Source of the DNA: Ralstonia pickettii
GTDB taxonomy: Bacteria > Pseudomonadota > Gammaproteobacteria > Burkholderiales > Burkholderiaceae
Reading direction: 5' to 3'
Assembly: GCF_016466415.2 (NCBI RefSeq)
Contig: NZ_CP066772.2
Location: 434,001 to 498,000 of the forward strand
Length of the DNA stretch: 64,000 nucleotides
Part shown: positions 46,811 to 54,775 of the stretch, piece by piece
How the letters are laid out: the number at the start of each line of letters is the position of its first letter
Numbering within the stretch: the first letter of the stretch is position 1
Made by a program: the position numbers and the translations under genes
The notes under the pieces: generated by a model
Told to the model about the DNA's origin: nothing
Database searches by the model: none
Seen by the model: only the letters and a program-made list of their open reading frames with translations

Positions 46811-47914
46811 ATGTCCTTGAGCGAAGCCTTCGCCGACGAACGTGCAGTGACCGCCGGGCGCCTGAGCTATCCCCCCGCCCTGGCCGACTTTGACGACGCC
46901 GAGCGTGCACCGGCCGATGTCGAAACGCCTTCTGTCCAACCTGTTGCGGATCCGGATTTCGGCCACCTCTACGGCCGCTCGCCGGTGATGCGCGCGCTGT
47001 ACGATCAGATCGGCAAGGTGTCCGGCACGCTTGCCACCGTGCTCATCATGGGCGAATCGGGTACCGGCAAGGAGTTGATCGCGCGCACGGTGCATGACAT
47101 GAGCCCGCGCGCAGACCAGGCCTTCATCGCCGTGAACTGCGGCGCCATCTCGCCCAACCTGATCGAGTCGGAATTGTTCGGCCACGAGAAGGGCAGTTTT
47201 ACGGGCGCTTCCCAGCGTCATATCGGGTATTTCGAACATGCCTGCGGCGGCACGATCTTCCTCGATGAAATCACCGAGATGCCGGTCGAGATGCAGGTGA
47301 AGCTGCTACGCGTGCTGGAAACCGGCGTATTCATGCGGGTGGGTGGCACCGAGCCGATCCAGACACGCGCACGCATCATCGCTGCCACCAACCGCAACCT
47401 GCTTGAAGCGGTCAGCGATGGGGCCTTCCGTGAAGATCTGATGTACCGCCTGGCGGTGGTGCCGCTGCATGTGCCGCCGCTGCGCGACCGCGGCGACGAC
47501 ATCGAAGAGTTGGCCTTGCATTTTCTCGCCCAGTTCAATGCCGCGCACCAGACCGACAAGGTGTTCTCGCGTCAGGCCCTGGCGACGCTGCGCACCCAAA
47601 CCTGGCCGGGCAATGTGCGGGAGTTGCGCAATGCTGTGCACCGCGGCTATATCCTCGGCGAGAAAACCGTCGAGCTGGCCACGCCGCTCGCACAGACGCG
47701 CGGCCCGGCGCGTCCGACGGTGAAGGAAGGTGTGCTGAGCCTGTCGGTGGGGGTGACACTGGCAGATGCGCAACGGGCGATGATCATGGCCACGCTGGAG
47801 CATTTTCACGGTGATAAGCGCCAGGCTGCCAAGACGCTCGGCGTCAGCCTGAAGACGCTGTACAACCGCCTCGACCTCTACCAAAGCACCGCGGCCGCCG
47901 CCATGGCGGCCTGA
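46811..47914 (+). CDS. Sigma-54 activator lacking a receiver domain (AAA+-Fis HTH)
   Basis: 367 residues. A 50-residue unstructured N-terminus replaces the regulatory domain. The AAA+ domain has Walker A GESGTGKE (81-88), the loop GSFTGA (128-133) and Walker [10 protein letters not shown]. The C-terminal helix-turn-helix ([20 protein letters not shown]) shares the nine-residue SLKTLYNRL with the neighbouring NtrC-type activator. Without a regulatory domain it is probably constitutively competent or controlled by a partner protein, as PspF is. The ATG at 46811 follows a GAGGGAGCC ribosome site. Confidence 0.92.
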   Translation: MSLSEAFADERAVTAGRLSYPPALADFDDAERAPADVETPSVQPVADPDFGHLYGRSPVMRALYDQIGKVSGTLATVLIMGESGTGKELIARTVHDMSPRADQAFIAVNCGAISPNLIESELFGHEKGSFTGASQRHIGYFEHACGGTIFLDEITEMPVEMQVKLLRVLETGVFMRVGGTEPIQTRARIIAATNRNLLEAVSDGAFREDLMYRLAVVPLHVPPLRDRGDDIEELALHFLAQFNAAHQTDKVFSRQALATLRTQTWPGNVRELRNAVHRGYILGEKTVELATPLAQTRGPARPTVKEGVLSLSVGVTLADAQRAMIMATLEHFHGDKRQAAKTLGVSLKTLYNRLDLYQSTAAAAMAA

Positions 47915-47963
47915 CGGCGGCGCTTCTCAGCGCTGCACCGCCTTCGCCCCTGTTGTACCCGCT

Positions 47964-47993
47964 GCATCCGCGCTGACGTGCTAGCGCGGATGC
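47964..47993. terminator. Strong hairpin between convergent transcription units
   Basis: Perfect 11-bp arms GCATCCGCGCT / AGCGCGGATGC with an eight-base loop, between the activator gene and the minus-strand genes that follow. It lacks a U-tract, so either a terminator or another structural element. Confidence 0.45.
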
Positions 47994-48127
47994 GCGTGCG
48001 CGCGCTCGCCGGGATGCTCGTGGCGGCGGCGTTCCTGCGGTTCCGGCGTCCGGCGGCGTGGTGCGGGTTCGGTTTCCGCGCGGGCGCGCGGGCCCGTGCG
48101 GACGGCGGTGGTGAGTGTCATCGGCAT
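47981..48127 (-). CDS. Possible small basic protein, 48 residues
   Basis: An ATG at 48127 follows an AGGAAAGGG ribosome-like site. The product is Arg/Pro-rich with His near the end (RTPEPQERRRHEHPGERAHA), so low complexity. Its stop codon lies at the edge of a large hairpin. It may be real, given the ribosome site and its place behind the exported-protein gene, but composition alone could give such a frame. Confidence 0.3.
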   Translation of the reverse strand: MPMTLTTAVRTGPRARAETEPAPRRRTPEPQERRRHEHPGERAHAHPR

Positions 48128-48149
48128 GGCGAGCCCTTTCCTTTCAACG

Positions 48150-48548
48150 TTACTGACCTTGCTTGGAACTGCCGGGGTAGGAATTACCGGTCGTCGTGGC
48201 GGCGTCATTGCCGCCAGCCTGCACGCCGGAGTGCGACATGTCGCCCGCGCTGTTCGTACCGCCCGGCACGGTAGACCCGGACTTCTTGTGGCTGCGATGC
48301 TTCTTGTGCATCGGCTTGCTGGTATCGCTGCCGCCCGCCGCAGGTGCCGCTTCGCTGCCGGCCATCGGTGTATTGGCCGTGCGGTCTGCCGTCGTCGACG
48401 GCGGGTCGGTACGCTTGCCCGGCGCCTTGGTCGGGTTGCTGGATTCCTGGTTGTCGACCGGCGCGTTGGTCGTCTGGGCTATGGCGGTACCCATACCAAG
48501 GCTCAAGATGACGCTGGCGAGCGCAGCGGTCAGGAAACGTGTTCGCAT
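48150..48548 (-). CDS. Exported low-complexity protein
   Basis: 132 residues. The ATG at 48548 follows a CAGGAGAAACC ribosome site and starts a clear signal peptide (MRTRFLTAALASVILSLGMG, then TAIA). The mature region is hydrophilic and disordered, rich in Thr, Ser, Gly and Asn with a Lys/His patch (SKPMHKKHRSHKKSG). A periplasmic or secreted stress protein is plausible. A candidate sigma-54 promoter lies at 48626-48641. No family is recognised. Confidence 0.7.
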   Translation of the reverse strand: MRTRFLTAALASVILSLGMGTAIAQTTNAPVDNQESSNPTKAPGKRTDPPSTTADRTANTPMAGSEAAPAAGGSDTSKPMHKKHRSHKKSGSTVPGGTNSAGDMSHSGVQAGGNDAATTTGNSYPGSSKQGQ

Positions 48549-48625
48549 GTGGTTTCTCCTGGGAAGTGGTGCTTGATAAGAAGGCAATGGAAGCGCACTG
48601 CGGCGCGTCTCCCGCTTCCTACCGC

Positions 48626-48641
48626 AGCAACGCATGTACCT
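48626..48641 (-). promoter_or_regulatory. Candidate sigma-54 promoter of the exported-protein gene
   Basis: Minus strand AGGTACATGCGTTGCT: GG-N10-GC spacing and perfect TTGCT, with a degenerate -24 element. The predicted start is about 67 nt before the ATG at 48548. A second, weaker site (TGGGGCACGCGCTGCG, 48684-48669) lies farther upstream. Confidence 0.4.
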
Positions 48642-48794
48642 GCGGTGCCACCCGTCTGCCTAGGCCGACGCAGCGCGTGCCCCACGCCGGCGCTGTCATG
48701 TGCCGGCAACACTGTGCATATAAAAACGACATGACCATGTAGAAACGGCGTGCCAGCCACCCACAAAGCCTTGTGGTGACTGGGTTTGTTGACA

Positions 48795-48810
48795 TGGCAT
48801 ACCCTTTGCA
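48795..48810 (+). promoter_or_regulatory. Candidate sigma-54 promoter of rpoN itself
   Basis: TGGCATACCCTTTGCA matches TGGCACG-N4-TTGCW at all but two positions. It is about 49 nt (from predicted start) upstream of the rpoN ATG, suggesting sigma-54 autoregulation. Confidence 0.65.
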
Positions 48811-48870
48811 TCGAAGCGGTGAAGTGTCGGCGGAAATGTCGACGTCCACTCACCAAAGGAGGCAAGGCGA

Positions 48871-50373
48871 ATGGTTAAGGCCGCTCTGGAAATGCGTGCG
48901 AAGCAGCATCTCGCGCTAACCCCGCGACTGCAGCAGTCCGTCAAGCTGCTGCAGTTGTCTGCAACCGAATTTGCGCAGGAAATGCAAGAAGCGCTCGCAA
49001 GCAATCCGTTCCTGGAAGAAGTCGAGCAAGAAGCGGGTGCGCACCCCGATGTCGCGCGCACCAGCGACATTGCCATTTCTACCGACCTGGAGGGCGTCGC
49101 GGCCGACCACGCGCCTGTAGACGACGCCCCGCTGGAAACCACCACCAGCGCCATCGAAACCGACGCGACGCTGGCCGCATCGGAAGACTTTCCCACCGAC
49201 TTTAGCACCTATTACAGCCACGGCGGCGCCCACCACGGCGACGGTGAAGACAGCGACATCGGCGAATGGGTACATTCCACGCCGAGCCTGCGCGAGCATC
49301 TGCACCAGGAGCTGCGCAGCTATCGCCTGTCTGAGCGCGACTGCCTCCTCGCGCAGACGCTGATCGAAGCGCTGGACGACGACGGTTACCTGCGCCAACT
49401 GCTCTCCGAGTTGATCCCGCTGGCACCGGTGGAGCCGCCCCCAACCGAGAAGGAAATGCAGATTGCCCTGGCGCTCGTGCAGAGCCTGGACCCGCCGGGC
49501 GTGGCCGCACGCGATCTGGCGGAGTGCCTGCGCCTGCAGATCGAAGCGCGCCCCGCGGACACCGAAGCCGAAGAGCGGATCCAGGAGATCGCACAAGACA
49601 TCGTGCGCAGCCACCTGCCGCGTCTGGCCAAGCGCGAATTCACGCAAATGCGTCGTGCGCTGGGGTGTACGGAAGAAGAGTTGCGCGATGCCTGCGCGCT
49701 GATCCGCATGCTCGACCCGCGCCCGGGGCTGCGCTTCTCGCAGGCGCATGCCGGCTACATCGTGCCGGACGTGATCGTCACGAAGATCAAGGGCAAGTGG
49801 ATTGCGCTGACAAACCCGTCGGTTGCGCCATGCGCGCGCATCAACAAGGTCTACGCGGAGCTTTTTGCGCAGACCCGCGGCCACCATCGCACCCCGCTGG
49901 CACATCAGCTTCAGGAAGCGCGCTGGCTGATCCGCAACGCGCAGCAGCGCTTTGCCACCATCCAGCGCGTAGCCGAGGCGATCGTCGCGCACCAGAAGCA
50001 TTTTCTGGAATACGGCGAGGTGGCCATGAAGCCGCTGGTGCTGCGCGATGTGGCCGAAGAACTTGGCCTGCACGAATCGACCATCTCGCGCGCCACGGGC
50101 AACAAGTACATGGCGACGCCGCGCGGCATCTTCGAGTTCAAGTACTTCTTCTCGCGCCAACTGGCGACGGACACTGGCGGTGCATGCTCGGCCGCCTCGG
50201 TGCGGGCGCTGCTCAAGGAGATGATCGAAGCCGAAGACGCGGACGCGCCGCTCTCCGATGTGTCGCTCGCCAAGATGCTGGCTGAGCAGGGCGTGATCGT
50301 TGCGCGCCGCACGGTCGCCAAGTACCGCGGCCTCATGCGCATTGCACCCGCCGAAATGCGGCGCCAGGTCTGA
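48871..50373 (+). CDS. rpoN: RNA polymerase sigma-54 factor (RpoN)
   Basis: 500 residues. Region I is the Gln/Leu-rich activator-interaction segment (LALTPRLQQSVKLLQLSATE). An acidic region II, the core-binding domain and the DNA-binding domain follow, ending with the RpoN box (VARRTVAKYRGLMRI) that reads the -24 element. An AAAGGAGG ribosome site precedes the ATG. It is not surrounded by the usual chromosomal neighbours (lptB, hpf, ptsN) but by two dedicated activators and glycan genes, so it looks like a second, specialised rpoN as found in Ralstonia. Two carbohydrate genes follow within 10 bp and 30 bp. Confidence 0.97.
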   Translation: MVKAALEMRAKQHLALTPRLQQSVKLLQLSATEFAQEMQEALASNPFLEEVEQEAGAHPDVARTSDIAISTDLEGVAADHAPVDDAPLETTTSAIETDATLAASEDFPTDFSTYYSHGGAHHGDGEDSDIGEWVHSTPSLREHLHQELRSYRLSERDCLLAQTLIEALDDDGYLRQLLSELIPLAPVEPPPTEKEMQIALALVQSLDPPGVAARDLAECLRLQIEARPADTEAEERIQEIAQDIVRSHLPRLAKREFTQMRRALGCTEEELRDACALIRMLDPRPGLRFSQAHAGYIVPDVIVTKIKGKWIALTNPSVAPCARINKVYAELFAQTRGHHRTPLAHQLQEARWLIRNAQQRFATIQRVAEAIVAHQKHFLEYGEVAMKPLVLRDVAEELGLHESTISRATGNKYMATPRGIFEFKYFFSRQLATDTGGACSAASVRALLKEMIEAEDADAPLSDVSLAKMLAEQGVIVARRTVAKYRGLMRIAPAEMRRQV

Positions 50374-50378
50374 TCACC

Positions 50379-51590
50379 GTGCGCAAGCTGCCCACCGATG
50401 ACTACCCGCATCGCCACGACGGCGATGCCACGGCCGCCGGGTTGCATCTGGCGGACGTCACGATGTTCTGGGCGGCGGAAAGCGGTGGCGTCAAACGCTA
50501 CCTGCGGGCCAAGCACGACTTCCTGCGCTCCACGCACTGGCGGCACACGTTGGTTGTACCCGGCACGGCAGACGACGCCAGCAACGAGATCGCCGTGGTG
50601 CCCGGCGTGCCGCTGCCGCTTTCGCACGGCTATCGCATTCCGCTGCGCACCGGACCAGCAGTGCGTGCTCTCTGTGCGTTGTCGCCGGACCTGATTGAAG
50701 CCGGGGACCCCTATCGGCTGTCGTGGGCGGCGGTGCATGCCGGCGCGCGACTGCAGGTGCCGGTGGCGGCGTTCTACCACTCCGATCTGCCTGCGTTCTT
50801 CCGCCGGCTGGGCGGCCCACCCGCGGAACTGGCCGCAGCGGCGTACGCCCGCAAGCTGTATCCGCACTTCGACGCGGTGTTCGTGCCGAGCCGCTACATC
50901 GCGCAGAAGGTGGCCGACCTGGGCGTGCAGCGCATTGAGCTGCAACCGCTGGGCGTGGACTCGCGCCTTTTCCACCCCGCACGGCGCTCGCTGCGCTGGC
51001 GCGAACAGTTGGGCCTGCCGCGAGATGCCCGCGTGCTCCTCTACGTCGGCCGCTATGCGCCGGAGAAAAACCTGCACGTGCTCTGCGACGCGGTAGACAA
51101 GCTCGACGACGGAAGCGTGCTCGTCACCATCGGCTCGGGCCCGACCCCTCCGCGCGGCAAGAACGTGCGCGCGCTCGCTTATGAAGGCGATGCGCAGCAC
51201 CTGGCCGCCGCCATGGCCAGTGTCGATGTTTTCGTGCATGCAGGCGATCAGGAAACATTCGGCCTCGTCGCGTTGGAAGCGATGGCCAGTGGGGTGCCGG
51301 TCGTGACGTGCGCGGCCGGAGGGCTGAGCGAGCTGGTGGACGAGCACGTGGGCTACGCCGTGCCACGTTGCGTCGCGGATGATTTTGCGCAAGCGCTCGA
51401 CGCGCTGCGCCAACGGGATCCGGTAGCGCTCGCGCACGCCGCGCGCCGCCATGCAATGCAGTACGACTGGCGGGCCGTGCTGCCGCAACTGTTGCGCCGC
51501 TATCTGGCGCTGCTCGGCCGGCAAGCCAGCGCCGCCGCAGAAACATTCGAACCGGCGCGCGAGCGTGTGCGCGCATTGCGTAGCCGTTAG
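50379..51590 (+). CDS. GT4-family glycosyltransferase
   Basis: About 403 residues of the GT-B fold. The acceptor domain includes VTMFWAAESGGVKRYLRAKH. The donor-binding domain has VLLYVGRYAPEKNLHVLCDA and the E-x7-E motif in HAGDQETFGLVALEAMASGV. Such enzymes transfer sugars from nucleotide donors to lipids or polysaccharides. The GTG at 50379 lies five bases after the rpoN stop, so it is co-transcribed with the sigma gene. The substrate is unknown; alpha-mannosyl transfer to lipid is common in this subgroup. Confidence 0.9.
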   Translation: MRKLPTDDYPHRHDGDATAAGLHLADVTMFWAAESGGVKRYLRAKHDFLRSTHWRHTLVVPGTADDASNEIAVVPGVPLPLSHGYRIPLRTGPAVRALCALSPDLIEAGDPYRLSWAAVHAGARLQVPVAAFYHSDLPAFFRRLGGPPAELAAAAYARKLYPHFDAVFVPSRYIAQKVADLGVQRIELQPLGVDSRLFHPARRSLRWREQLGLPRDARVLLYVGRYAPEKNLHVLCDAVDKLDDGSVLVTIGSGPTPPRGKNVRALAYEGDAQHLAAAMASVDVFVHAGDQETFGLVALEAMASGVPVVTCAAGGLSELVDEHVGYAVPRCVADDFAQALDALRQRDPVALAHAARRHAMQYDWRAVLPQLLRRYLALLGRQASAAAETFEPARERVRALRSR

Positions 51591-51619
51591 CCCAGACCCC
51601 ACTTGCCCGGTTGACTATC

Positions 51620-52414
51620 ATGTCGCGCTATCTCATTCTCGCCATGCACGATGTCACGCCCGCCAACTGGCCTGCGTGCAAGGTCTTGCTCTCAGCGTTG
51701 GATGAGGTGGCGCGCGTACCCAAGTCGCTCCTCGTCATTCCGAACTTCTATCGCGGCCCGACAGCCCGCCAGAGCGAGCGCTTCTGCCGCGTCATGAGCG
51801 AATGCCTGGCCGAAGGCGATGAACTTGTGCTGCACGGCTATGCCCACCTGGACGACCAGCCTCCGGGCGGCCTGATCGATCAACTGATCCGCACGCGCTA
51901 TACCGCTGGTGAAGGGGAGTTCTCTGCGATTCCGCTGGCCGCAGCGCGTGCGCGCATCCAAGCGGGTGCGGCGTGGTTCGCCGCCAATGGCTGGCCGCTG
52001 CATGGCTTTGTCGCACCGGCCTGGTTGATGAACCCGGCCACCTGGGAGGCGCTCGACGGCCTGCCCCTGCGCTACACCACCACGCTGCAACGCTTCTACC
52101 TGCTGCACCCGCGCCGGCCGCTCAAGGCACCGTGTCTGACGTACAGCGTTCGCTCGCCGGCACGCCGGCTGGTGTCACGCTACTACTTGCGCTGGCTCGC
52201 GCAGCGGCATGCCGAGGCACCTCTGCTGCGTCTGGGCCTGCACCCGGTTGACGCAGCACATCCCGACGTCATTCGCCATTGGCAGGAACTGCTCGCTGCA
52301 TGCCTTGAGACGCGCACGCCCGTGACCAAGAATGGCTTTGCACAGGTCCTCGCACAGGCCTGGATGGGCGGCCCGGAGACGACCGTCACCGGGCAAGCGC
52401 AAACGTCGTACTGA
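51620..52414 (+). CDS. DUF2334-type polysaccharide deacetylase-like protein
   Basis: 264 residues. The opening LILAMHDVTPANWPACKVLL carries the H-D pair that binds metal in carbohydrate deacetylases, and LHGYAHLDD supplies the H-x3-H motif. A central GFVAPAWLMN and a late RLGLHPVDAAH add further conserved residues. It is 29 bp downstream of a glycosyltransferase in the rpoN operon. A role in modifying an envelope glycan or lipid-linked sugar is inferred. Confidence 0.85.
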   Translation: MSRYLILAMHDVTPANWPACKVLLSALDEVARVPKSLLVIPNFYRGPTARQSERFCRVMSECLAEGDELVLHGYAHLDDQPPGGLIDQLIRTRYTAGEGEFSAIPLAAARARIQAGAAWFAANGWPLHGFVAPAWLMNPATWEALDGLPLRYTTTLQRFYLLHPRRPLKAPCLTYSVRSPARRLVSRYYLRWLAQRHAEAPLLRLGLHPVDAAHPDVIRHWQELLAACLETRTPVTKNGFAQVLAQAWMGGPETTVTGQAQTSY

Positions 52415-52423
52415 TCACGCGCG

Positions 52424-52960
52424 CTAAAACAGCCACACCGACATCCCGCCGATCAGCATCCCAAGCCCCGCGCCCGCGAGCACGTCGCTCGGATAGTGCA
52501 GGCCCAGTACGACGCGAGAGACAGCGACCACCAGCGTAAACGGCACGAGCGCGAGCGCCATGCGCGGGTAGTACGCCGCCATCACGATGCTGAACGACAC
52601 CGCGTGCAGCGTGTGGCCCGACGGAAAACTGAACTGATCCAGCACGCGCCCGCACAGGTGGATTTCGTCGCAGGAAAGATAGGGCCGCGGGCGGCATACG
52701 CCGCGCTTGAGCAGGATGTAGATGATGAGCGAGAGCAGCCCCGTGAGCCCCATCTGCTTGGCGCATTCCCAGCCGGCCTCACCGCCCACGACCGGCAGCG
52801 CGGCCATCAATGCATACCAGAGCATGCCGTCACCAAGGCGGCTGACACTACGATAGAAGCGCATGGCCGAGGCATTGCCCGCCACGTGGTTGAGCGCCAC
52901 GGCGAGCTGCCGATCGCGCTCGCGCCAGCGCTTCCAGTCAGGCCAGGCGTGGATCGCCAT
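52424..52960 (-). CDS. PAP2-family membrane phosphatase
   Basis: 178 residues with about five membrane helices and the full three-part phosphatase signature: KRGVCRPRP, PSGH (in FSFPSGHTLHAVSF) and SRVVLGLHYPSD. It dephosphorylates lipid phosphates such as undecaprenyl or phosphatidyl phosphates at the periplasmic face. The start at 52960 is seven bases after the restored stop of the glycosyltransferase upstream, so the two are one transcription unit. It converges with the rpoN operon. Confidence 0.92.
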   Translation of the reverse strand: MAIHAWPDWKRWRERDRQLAVALNHVAGNASAMRFYRSVSRLGDGMLWYALMAALPVVGGEAGWECAKQMGLTGLLSLIIYILLKRGVCRPRPYLSCDEIHLCGRVLDQFSFPSGHTLHAVSFSIVMAAYYPRMALALVPFTLVVAVSRVVLGLHYPSDVLAGAGLGMLIGGMSVWLF

Positions 52961-53053
52961 GGTAGGCCTACCCGTTGGTGGCAGCGTCGCGCACGGCAAT
53001 GAGCGCGGCTTCAAAGCGTTCGAGCACGCGCGGCCAATCCAGGCCCTGCGCCG

Positions 53054-54109
53054 TCAGCCGCGCTGCCTGCCGAGGCGTTGCCGCAAGCCGGCATCGGTGG
53101 CGAGCGCGACGGCCGCCTGCGTGAAGGACGCGGTATCACCGACGGGCGCGAGCCAGCCGTTCTCCTGGCTGCGCACGAGCATGCCGGCCGCTGCGGTATC
53201 GAACGCGACCACGGGCAAACCGCTGGCCATCGCCTCGACCACCACGTTACCGAAGGTCTCGGTCAAACTCGGAAAGAGAAACACGTCAGCCGATGCATAG
53301 TGCGCGGCCAGTGCCTCGCCATGCTGCGTTCCGCCAAAGATGGCATCGGGACAGTGCCTGCGCAGTGCGTTGCGCTGCGGGCCATCGCCCACCATGACGA
53401 GGCGTGCGCGGGGCACGCGCTTGCGCACCGCATGAAACGCATCGAGCGCGACACCGAGGTTCTTTTCCAACGCCAGACGGCCAACCGTGAGCACGACCGG
53501 CGTATCGGCATTGGCGCCCCACTGCGCGCGCAATGCGTCGCTGCGGGCTTGCGGCGTGAATTGGTGTGCATCGACGCCGCGTGTGCTGACGGTCAGGCGC
53601 GCAAAATCGAGTTCGCTCAACTGCCGCTGCAATTCGCGTGTGGGAACGAACGTGCGGTCGGTGCGGTTGTGAAAGGCACGGAGATACGCGCGCACCAGCG
53701 TCACGGCGCCCTCCCACGCATAGTGGCGGCCGTATTCGTCAAAGCGCGTTCTGAAATCCGACGTCACCGGCAAACCGAGTTGCCGCGCGGCGCGAATGGC
53801 TGACCAGCCGAGCGGCCCTTCCGTGGCGACATGCACAAGGTCGGGCCGATAGGCGGCCCACGCGCGAAGCAGGCGCCGGCGCGCGGGCAGCCCCATGCGC
53901 AAATCCGGATACAGCGGAATCGGCACGCCAGGAACGCGCAGCGTGTCGTCCGCCAACGCGGCCTTGCCGGCGTCGATGGCACGTTGGCGCGGGCGCACCA
54001 CCATCACGTCATGCCCGCGCGCCTGCAGAAACGCCACGGTGCGCGCGGCAGTGAGCGACACGCCATTGAGTTCCGGCGGCCAGGTTTCGGTCACATAAGC
54101 GATGCGCAT
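53054..54109 (-). CDS. GT4-family glycosyltransferase, C-terminal frameshift
   Basis: The frame from the ATG at 54109 encodes 351 residues of a GT4 enzyme (IAYVTETWPPELNGVSLTAA ... VLTVGRLALEKNLGVALDAF ... FLFPSLTETFGNVVVEAMAS). It stops at 53054 after LRQRLGRQRG. In another frame the same strand continues with AARLTAQGLDWPRVLERFEA, then ALIAVRDAATNG, and stops at 52968, just before the PAP2 gene. A one-base deletion near 53070 therefore removes the normal last 30-35 residues. These lie after the catalytic donor-binding motif (E-x7-E), so activity may persist. A sequencing error is also possible. Confidence 0.85.
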   Translation of the reverse strand: MRIAYVTETWPPELNGVSLTAARTVAFLQARGHDVMVVRPRQRAIDAGKAALADDTLRVPGVPIPLYPDLRMGLPARRRLLRAWAAYRPDLVHVATEGPLGWSAIRAARQLGLPVTSDFRTRFDEYGRHYAWEGAVTLVRAYLRAFHNRTDRTFVPTRELQRQLSELDFARLTVSTRGVDAHQFTPQARSDALRAQWGANADTPVVLTVGRLALEKNLGVALDAFHAVRKRVPRARLVMVGDGPQRNALRRHCPDAIFGGTQHGEALAAHYASADVFLFPSLTETFGNVVVEAMASGLPVVAFDTAAAGMLVRSQENGWLAPVGDTASFTQAAVALATDAGLRQRLGRQRG

Positions 54110-54116
54110 GCGCCGG

Positions 54117-54548
54117 TCAACCCTTGTGCTCGTCGCGGCTGTGCGAAGGGCCGCCCGTCTGGCCTCGCTTGTGGGCAAGGTCATCTGCGCTGCGATTGGC
54201 GACTTGGCGATCGCTGTCGTCGCGATTGGCCGCCTGGCGTTCGCGCACGACGCGCTCCACGCCCGGGGTGTTGTGCAGATCGGTGTCGAGCTGGCCGCTT
54301 TCGATGTCGCGCGCGGCCTGCTCCACATCGCTGCGCGGTGCGGAACGTTGCTCTTCAAGGTGCTGGTCGCGCTCGTGCGGCAGCCGATCTGCCGAGCCCG
54401 ACTCCGGCTTGCCTTGCTCCGGCTTGCCGAGCATCTTTTCGATGTTTTCAGCATTTCGGCCTGCGCCTGGCGCACGCAGCGGTGTCATGCCTGCCGGCCG
54501 TTCGCCGCGCTGATGCGGGCTACGTAAGGTGGGGCGTAGTCGGTTCAT
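54117..54548 (-). CDS. Hydrophilic hypothetical protein of the sigma-54 island
   Basis: 143 residues, very rich in Arg, Asp, Glu, Gln and Ser, with no hydrophobic segment and probably disordered. A CGCAGGAGG ribosome site precedes the ATG at 54548, and a near-consensus sigma-54 promoter lies about 30 nt upstream of that. It is 7 bp before a glycosyltransferase gene on the same strand. Function unknown; a desiccation- or stress-type hydrophilin is possible from composition alone. Confidence 0.65.
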   Translation of the reverse strand: MNRLRPTLRSPHQRGERPAGMTPLRAPGAGRNAENIEKMLGKPEQGKPESGSADRLPHERDQHLEEQRSAPRSDVEQAARDIESGQLDTDLHNTPGVERVVRERQAANRDDSDRQVANRSADDLAHKRGQTGGPSHSRDEHKG

Positions 54549-54589
54549 GGCGCCCTCCTGCGGACGTGATCTGGTTGTGCCTTGCGCAC

Positions 54590-54605
54590 CGCAACCGACG
54601 TGCCC
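54590..54605 (-). promoter_or_regulatory. Candidate sigma-54 promoter of the hydrophilin/GT4/PAP2 unit
   Basis: Minus strand GGGCACGTCGGTTGCG: GGCACG and TTGC at exact -24/-12 spacing. The predicted start is about 31 nt before the ATG at 54548. One of the two best matches in the window. Confidence 0.65.
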
Positions 54606-54775
54606 ACAGCGCACGCCCACATCATGCAAGGTGCAAGACCTGCACCGCTGCTGCACAACCACGCGGTGCAGACGGTGCGGATTAACCATGCATGTGCCGG
54701 CGTCGCGGCGTGATCATTGCGTAAGGGTTACATGCGCGCTTGTAACGCTTGCTGCGCCAGGTGATGGAGAGGCAA

